A stretch of 44,741 nt of DNA from a virus. The DNA lies in the IMG/VR virus record IMGVR_UViG_3300037116_000300, positions 1-44,741 of that record. The stretch is one strand, 5' to 3'. A program made the position numbers and the translations under genes. Positions 39,878 to 44,741 of this stretch are shown here, one piece after another (the first letter of the stretch is position 1; every line of letters starts with the position of its first letter). A model generated the notes under the pieces. It did no database searches, was not told the DNA's origin, and was given only the letters and a program-made list of their open reading frames with translations.

Positions 39878-40474
39878 ATGATCGTCGACCTGTCAACCGT
39901 GATCGTGCAAGGCGTCTATTCGGCGATCCCTGCTCCGAGCATCGCGGGGCGCTTGTACTTCGCCACCGACACAAAGAAGGTCTGGTACGACACGGGAACG
40001 GCGTGGGTCGACGTGACGCCGGCCGGCAGTGGCGGCGGTGGCGGAGGCGGCGGCGGTGGTGGTGGTGGAACGCCAACGAATGTTCCATTCACAGCTTCAG
40101 CCGCCGGCAATTTCACCCAGGCTCACGGCCTGGGCGCGGCTCCGGTTGCAGTGCTGATCGTGATGACCTCCGGAGCTGCGGTGTGGCTGCAGACGCCGAC
40201 CGGTTTCGATGGAACCAATCTGTATCTCACCGCGTCGGACGTGGCCACGGGCATCGCGATCTGTTTCATGACGCCCGTGACGGTCGCGCTCACTCCGAGC
40301 GCAGGCGGCAATTTCACCCAGGCACATGGGCTCGGCCGCATTCCCAACGCCGCCGCGATCGCGATGACCTCCGATGGTGCGATCTGGCTGCAAACGCCGG
40401 CCTCCTATGACGCGACCAACCTATATCTGACGGCTTCCGCAGGCGGAATTACCGCGAATGCAATTTGTTTCTGA
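39878..40474 (+). CDS. Short tail fibre protein with two repeats
   Basis: 198 residues, starting 8 nt after the tail-tip gene. N-terminal APSIAGRLYFATDTKKVWYD is a common fibre attachment segment. It is followed by a 13-glycine linker and two tandem copies of a 60-residue unit: (A/G)GNFTQAHGLG with MTSGAAVWLQTP or MTSDGAIWLQTP, ending NLYLTAS and AICF. Probably a trimeric fibre. The linker is coded by GGN triplets and could change length by slippage in steps of one glycine. Confidence 0.65.
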   Translation: MIVDLSTVIVQGVYSAIPAPSIAGRLYFATDTKKVWYDTGTAWVDVTPAGSGGGGGGGGGGGGGTPTNVPFTASAAGNFTQAHGLGAAPVAVLIVMTSGAAVWLQTPTGFDGTNLYLTASDVATGIAICFMTPVTVALTPSAGGNFTQAHGLGRIPNAAAIAMTSDGAIWLQTPASYDATNLYLTASAGGITANAICF

Positions 40475-40511
40475 GGAGATCGGGTATCACGCCCGATCTG
40501 AGGAGATGATG

Positions 40512-43500
40512 ATGAAAAATGCGATCCGTATTGTTGCCGCGATTCTGCTGGCGATCCCCCTGGCCGCGCAGCAGCCGCAGACCAACGCTCCGCTCTATCG
40601 CGTCAACGCGAAATACGCCAACGGCGTCGCGCCTGGTTACTGGCCTACGGCTGGATCCGGATTGACGCTGAATCTCTCGGCCGGCACGGCGAACTGCTCG
40701 GGCTCCATTGTGACCTATGCCGGGGGCACGCTCACCATGGCCGCGTCGACGACGAACTATGTATATCTCAATTCATCGTGCGCACCGGCGGTGAAGAACG
40801 GAGGCTTCGGTGCGAGCGATATCCCGGTGGCCACCGTGAACACCGGCAGCTCGGCGATCTCCTCGATCACGGACGATCGGACCATCTTTCAGACCCCCGG
40901 CAGCGGCGTCGGCGGCGGTGGCACGGGCCAGAATGGAGTCATCCTTACGGCCAGCGGCGCCGCGGTCTGCGGCCAGTTTCTTCGCGAGGACGCAACCGGC
41001 GCGACCACCATCACGCTGCCCGGAACAATCGTCACGGGATGCGGCATGGTGGTCGAGCGCGGCGTCGCGGCCGGTGTGGTGACCATCAATCCAAACGGGA
41101 ACTCCTATGATGGCGTCACGACGCAGCTTCCGCAGGGCGAGGCTATCTATATATATACGGATGGGACTGGCTATCACTCCAACGCACCGATGGTGGCTGG
41201 CAGCGGCTGCACCATAACGCCGTCGCTCACGGGTAATTCGTGGACCTGCAGCGGCGGCGGCTTCACTGCTGGGGGCGATTTGTCGGGAACGAGCAGCTCG
41301 CAGCAGGTCGGTGGCATCCTCGGCCATGCGCTGCCATCGTTGAGTTCCGGCTATCCGCACTGGAACGGATCGGCATGGGTATTCGACACGCCGAGCGGCG
41401 GCAGTGGAATGCCAACAGCGACCGCGCCTGGCCAGATCCCGAGCTCGACCGCCGCGGGCACGACCTACGCTCCGCAGGCCCAGATCTTCTTTAACCAGAC
41501 CGGCGATACCATCTCGATCATTGAAGGAGAATGCTCCAGCCCTTGCACCTATATAGTGACTGTGCCGCAGACCATCACGCTCTCGGCGAGCCACGCGATG
41601 AATTCCAATGTGCATCTCCAGTTCGATGCCGGCGGCAAGTGGACGGTGAACGGGGCCTACACACTATCAAATGTCCAGATCGAGAACAGCGCCTTGACGC
41701 AGCACCTCGCGGGCAGCTCGACGATCACCTTCGGCCCCTCTGTGTCGCTGGCGCCGGTCGAATGGTTTGGCGCGGTGGGATACCCGTCCATGTCGGCTAC
41801 AGCTTCGGGAACGGATAGCACAACCCCGATTCAGCTCGATATCAACGCGCTTTCGGTCTATGGCGGTCAGTTCCTGTTGCAAGCTCTTGGGTATAGAACA
41901 ACCTCGGCGCTCTCGATCGGCGCATCCGGCGTGGGTGGAAAGGGGATGAGCTATGGGTTCCAGCAGCAGACTGGTTTCACCTTTGTGATGAACCCGTCGT
42001 ACATTCTCTCGACCAGCGCCAGCGCTGACATTCTGGATGTGGATGGCAGCTCGGCGCCGGGGAGTTTTATTCTTTTCAATAAATTTGAAGATTTCAGCGT
42101 CCAGAGGTCCATCGCCCCGACCGGTACTCCAGCCGGTCTCTTGCTTCGGCATTTGGCGGGGTTCACGGTTTCACGCGTCTCCTCGGGCGACAGTATCTAT
42201 GATTTTTACCTCGATTATCCGCAGGGATACGGAACCGGCAGCATCAACTATTCGACCGCGCTCAACGGCCAGGCTGGGTTCACTTACACCGCGACAACCT
42301 ACGGCTACTACATGAGCGGCCATCTCTTTTCCCTGCAAATGGCCTATGATATGGCGACAACCCTCAACACGACCGGCACGCGCTACGGATTTTTCCTCGC
42401 CAGCGGGTCGGCCATCACCGATTTGATGGCTGACTGGCTCGAAACCTATCAGCAGACCATCGGGTTCGTCTCGCAGGCCACGCTCCAGGACGTGCACGTC
42501 AACAACATGGTGAACGACTCAGACTATACGTGCATGTCGATTACCAGCGGCTCGGTCGGCCCCGGCAGCGGATCCTTCGACAGCGGATGGTGCTACGGCC
42601 AGACGGCGGGCGCGGTGATCACCAATATGTCAGGCGTGAGCATCTCGCGCAAGCAGTTCTATAACCAGGGCATCGCAACGACCGGCTCGAACAACCTGAA
42701 CCTCTCGAACGATACGATCTTTCATCTGGCCACGAATCAGACCGCCATTGCCCTCGGAACGACGACGGACAGTGTGGTTTCAGGCAATACGATCACCGGC
42801 AATGGGGGCACACTGGTCGCGCTGACCGGATCGACCTACAACGCGCTTTCGGGAAATAACCTCAACGGCACCGCGACGACGGGCCTTTCGCTTGATTCGT
42901 CCAGCAATCACAACACGGCGACTGTGACAAATGTGATCGATCCAGCGAGCATCACGACTCCAGTTTCCGATTCAGGAACCGGGAATAATATCAGCGGCAC
43001 TTTCGCCGCGGCGGGCGATCTGTCGGGCTCGGGATCTTCACAGGAAGTGATCGGCTTGTTGAGCCATGCGCTGCCCTCCCTGACGTCCGGCTATCTGCAT
43101 TGGAATGGCTCGGCCTATGTGTTTGACACGCCGGGCGGTTCTTCGCCGCTCACCACCAAGGGCGATCTCTTTGGGTATTCCACCACAGGTGCGCGGATCC
43201 CGGTAGGAATCGATGGCCAGGTCCTCACCGCGCGTTCTAGCAACGCTGCGGGCGTTGATTATGAGAACCCGAGCGGCAGCTATCCAACCCCGGAGACGCA
43301 TGTGGCCAGCAGCTCTGCGGAACTCGATTTCACAACCTGCATCTCGTCGTCTTATCGGAATTACGTGATCACCTTCTCTGACCTCGTTCCCGCATCCTCC
43401 GCCAACCTGTTGTTGCAGTTTTCCTCGGACGGCGGGTCGACTTACGATGCGACGTCCGGACACTATATCTGGACGCGGACCTACGCCGGCCTCAACACAG

Positions 43501-43793
43501 GCGGAAACTCCACCTCTTCTAATAACTCAGATATCGGAGTGAATATAGGCAGCGGCGTCACTGGGGATTCGACTTACTCCAACAGCGGGACGGTCTATCT
43601 CTATAACCCCTCGGCAACGCGGTCCAAGAACATCATCGCCAACACGGTAGTGGATGGAGGAAGCAGCACGATGTACTGGATTGGAATTGGGGGCCTCTAT
43701 ACCCAAACCACAGCCCTCAACGCCTTTCGCATCATCATGGCCAGTGGCAATATTACTTCAGGCGAGGTGTCATGCCAGCCGCTCCCGCAATAA
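40512..43793 (+). CDS. Large fibre/adhesin with signal-like N-terminus and beta-helix
   Basis: 1093 residues from the ATG at 40512; two ATGs just upstream (40506, 40509) are alternatives after GAGGAG. The N-terminus is signal-peptide-like (MKNAIRIVAAILLAIPLAAQ). A beta-helix middle (ITNMSGVSISRKQFYNQGIA, TTTDSVVSGNTITGNGGTLV) is bracketed by two similar units (GDLSGTSSSQQVGGILGHAL and GDLSGSGSSQEVIGLLSHAL, each followed by an HWNGSA motif). The C-terminal domain (LDFTTCISSSYRNYVITFSD, LLLQFSSDGGSTYDAT) is typical of tail fibres. It is likely the receptor-binding or depolymerase fibre; the signal-like start is unusual for a tail protein. Confidence 0.6.
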   Translation: MKNAIRIVAAILLAIPLAAQQPQTNAPLYRVNAKYANGVAPGYWPTAGSGLTLNLSAGTANCSGSIVTYAGGTLTMAASTTNYVYLNSSCAPAVKNGGFGASDIPVATVNTGSSAISSITDDRTIFQTPGSGVGGGGTGQNGVILTASGAAVCGQFLREDATGATTITLPGTIVTGCGMVVERGVAAGVVTINPNGNSYDGVTTQLPQGEAIYIYTDGTGYHSNAPMVAGSGCTITPSLTGNSWTCSGGGFTAGGDLSGTSSSQQVGGILGHALPSLSSGYPHWNGSAWVFDTPSGGSGMPTATAPGQIPSSTAAGTTYAPQAQIFFNQTGDTISIIEGECSSPCTYIVTVPQTITLSASHAMNSNVHLQFDAGGKWTVNGAYTLSNVQIENSALTQHLAGSSTITFGPSVSLAPVEWFGAVGYPSMSATASGTDSTTPIQLDINALSVYGGQFLLQALGYRTTSALSIGASGVGGKGMSYGFQQQTGFTFVMNPSYILSTSASADILDVDGSSAPGSFILFNKFEDFSVQRSIAPTGTPAGLLLRHLAGFTVSRVSSGDSIYDFYLDYPQGYGTGSINYSTALNGQAGFTYTATTYGYYMSGHLFSLQMAYDMATTLNTTGTRYGFFLASGSAITDLMADWLETYQQTIGFVSQATLQDVHVNNMVNDSDYTCMSITSGSVGPGSGSFDSGWCYGQTAGAVITNMSGVSISRKQFYNQGIATTGSNNLNLSNDTIFHLATNQTAIALGTTTDSVVSGNTITGNGGTLVALTGSTYNALSGNNLNGTATTGLSLDSSSNHNTATVTNVIDPASITTPVSDSGTGNNISGTFAAAGDLSGSGSSQEVIGLLSHALPSLTSGYLHWNGSAYVFDTPGGSSPLTTKGDLFGYSTTGARIPVGIDGQVLTARSSNAAGVDYENPSGSYPTPETHVASSSAELDFTTCISSSYRNYVITFSDLVPASSANLLLQFSSDGGSTYDATSGHYIWTRTYAGLNTGGNSTSSNNSDIGVNIGSGVTGDSTYSNSGTVYLYNPSATRSKNIIANTVVDGGSSTMYWIGIGGLYTQTTALNAFRIIMASGNITSGEVSCQPLPQ

Positions 43794-43955
43794 GGGTTGC
43801 GCCGGGTGCCGCAGGGCAGTCTATGAAAAATGGAATCCCAGATTTATTTGTCATGACCTGTGACACGTAATTCTGGGAACCGGTGACACGTAAATCCGGC
43901 GGCCACAAACTTCATCTTCAGAAATTACCGATCGGCACGGCACTACAATAGGTCC
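43794..43955. other. Phage right end / host junction (probable)
   Basis: 162 nt without a gene. Besides the motif cluster it holds the 7-bp inverted arms TCCCAGA (43837-43843) and TCTGGGA (about 43872-43878). CA dinucleotides near 43904-43907 could be the phage terminus, since Mu-like ends are TG...CA. The left end is outside the window, so this cannot be confirmed. Confidence 0.4.
43844..43893. repeat. Three 11-nt motifs near right phage end
   Basis: The motif (A/G)TGACA(A/C)(A/G)TAA occurs at 43860-43870 and 43883-43893 on the plus strand (both GTGACACGTAA, spaced 23 nt) and at 43844-43854 on the minus strand (ATGACAAATAA). The cluster lies just past the last phage gene. Mu has several transposase sites at its right end, so this may be the same kind of element. 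Fragments of an IS end are the alternative. Confidence 0.5.
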
Positions 43956-44741
43956 TTGCTCCCTGCAGCCCAACGCGACCGGCTCGATGTCGTACTCGTC
44001 TCACCGCGCAATCCCCTCAATATAGGAGCGGCGGCGCGCGCCATGGCCAACTTCGGCTTTTCCCGGCTCGCCGTCGTCGCTCCCTACGCACCTCATTGGC
44101 GCGAGGCGCGGTCCGCGATCGGTGCCCCGGATCTACTCCAAGTCGCCAAAGAGACGGAGTCTCTCGCGGAAGCGATTGAAGAGTGCGCCCTCGTGCTCGG
44201 CACTGGCACCCTCACCCATCGTAAGCCGGAGCAGCAGGTCATCTCTCTTCCGTCATTGGCCCCGCTCATCCGCCGGCAACTGATCGAGGGAGGCCGTGTC
44301 GCCGTGGTCTTCGGCCCGGAAAAGCACGGCCTTACCCGCGAAGACCTGTCCTATTGCCATGTGCTGGTTGAGATTCCAACTGACGCGCGCCAACCTTCGA
44401 TGAATCTCGGTCAGGCCGTAGCTGTCTGCCTCTATGAGCTGGCAACCCGCGTGTTTTCCAATACCCAAACCCCGTCTGAAGAAATCCCGAATCAAGCCGA
44501 AAATGTGCCGCCCGCCGCCACCTCCGGCAACCTCGACACGCTGGCGAAACTCATTGAACAGGCCATGGCAGCGTCAGACTACTCCCCGCGCGCCATGCAA
44601 CCAGCCAACCGCCACGATCTCCGCTTGCTCCTGCGCCGTCTCCATCTGAACCTCGCGGATACACGGCGTGCCCTCGGCCTTTTTCGCCGCATCCTTTGGC
44701 GCATTGAACGGGAACAGCAGCAGGACGGTTTACCCCGATAA
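43956..44741 (+). CDS. TrmJ/SpoU-family RNA methyltransferase (host)
   Basis: 261 residues from a TTG start at 43956; no ATG or GTG lies before the conserved region. SpoU/TrmH marks: motif 1 (VSPRNPLNIGAAARAMANFG), motif 2 (GRVAVVFGPEKHGLT) and motif 3 (VEIPTDARQPSMNLGQAVAV), forming the trefoil knot that binds S-adenosylmethionine. A C-terminal helical extension (HDLRLLLRRLHLNLADTRRA) is usual in TrmJ. It probably 2'-O-methylates tRNA position 32. It is a chromosomal housekeeping gene, so the prophage lies just upstream of it, close to its promoter. The window ends exactly at its stop. Confidence 0.85.
   Translation: MLPAAQRDRLDVVLVSPRNPLNIGAAARAMANFGFSRLAVVAPYAPHWREARSAIGAPDLLQVAKETESLAEAIEECALVLGTGTLTHRKPEQQVISLPSLAPLIRRQLIEGGRVAVVFGPEKHGLTREDLSYCHVLVEIPTDARQPSMNLGQAVAVCLYELATRVFSNTQTPSEEIPNQAENVPPAATSGNLDTLAKLIEQAMAASDYSPRAMQPANRHDLRLLLRRLHLNLADTRRALGLFRRILWRIEREQQQDGLPR

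Noticed and set aside
40021-40070. GGN-rich tract considered as a CRISPR-like or tandem DNA repeat
   Set aside because: It is a coding poly-glycine linker with no spacers.
1-44741. tRNA, rRNA, CRISPR array or restriction-modification genes
   Set aside because: None recognised on reading both strands.

Overview
The window is most of a Mu-like (transposable) prophage, followed at the right edge by one host gene. Recognisable Mu-type parts are a DDE transposase (MuA-like), its AAA+ partner (MuB-like), a Ner-like regulator, a GemA-like protein, a DUF3486/gp27-like packaging protein, a gp28-like large terminase, an F-like minor head protein and a protease/scaffold/major-capsid block. The tail module has no sheath or contractile baseplate genes. 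It has a tube protein, a roughly 1150-residue tape measure, a distal-tail protein, a BR0599-like protein and fibres, so the virion is probably a transposable siphophage. The host is probably a member of the Acidobacteriota: the secreted proteins and Ig-like domain are of a kind common there, and the TrmJ-like host gene fits. This is inference from style, not from a search.

Layout. Positions 1-11352 (minus strand) are the early operon, running leftwards from a promoter/operator near 11400: a Ner-like regulator, a small protein, MuA, MuB and then about twenty small genes joined mostly by 1-8 nt overlaps. Many of these encode zinc ribbons or small DNA-binding folds (ASCH, excisionase-type HTH, a four-repeat Myb/SANT-like protein). 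The operon runs off the left edge, so the left phage end is not in the window. Position 11434 onward (plus strand) starts with a divergent repressor, then two small membrane proteins and a GH24 endolysin whose start codon abuts a very strong hairpin. From 13395 to about 18090 lies an accessory region of signal-peptide proteins: an outer-membrane barrel, two paralogous small secreted proteins, an HNH-like protein and a beta-helix protein. Part of it looks like an inserted cassette bounded by 37-nt repeats. A zinc-ribbon/LuxR-type regulator sits here too and may be the late-gene activator.

Positions 18166-43793 (plus strand) are the late structural operon: packaging (gp27-like, terminase, portal, F-like), head (fused protease-scaffold-capsid), connector and tail-completion genes, tail tube, a rho-independent terminator, tail-assembly genes, tape measure, tail tip, and fibre/adhesin genes. 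Positions 43794-43955 hold three copies of an 11-nt motif that may be transposase-binding sites of the right phage end. Positions 43956-44741 are a host SpoU/TrmJ-type RNA methyltransferase.

The most useful new observations are: the capsid fusion with an internal in-frame ribosome binding site; the hairpin over the endolysin start; the repeat-bounded secreted-protein cassette; the candidate right-end sites; the repressor operator lying inside the early promoter; and the tetra-repeat Myb-like protein. I found no tRNA, rRNA or CRISPR array.
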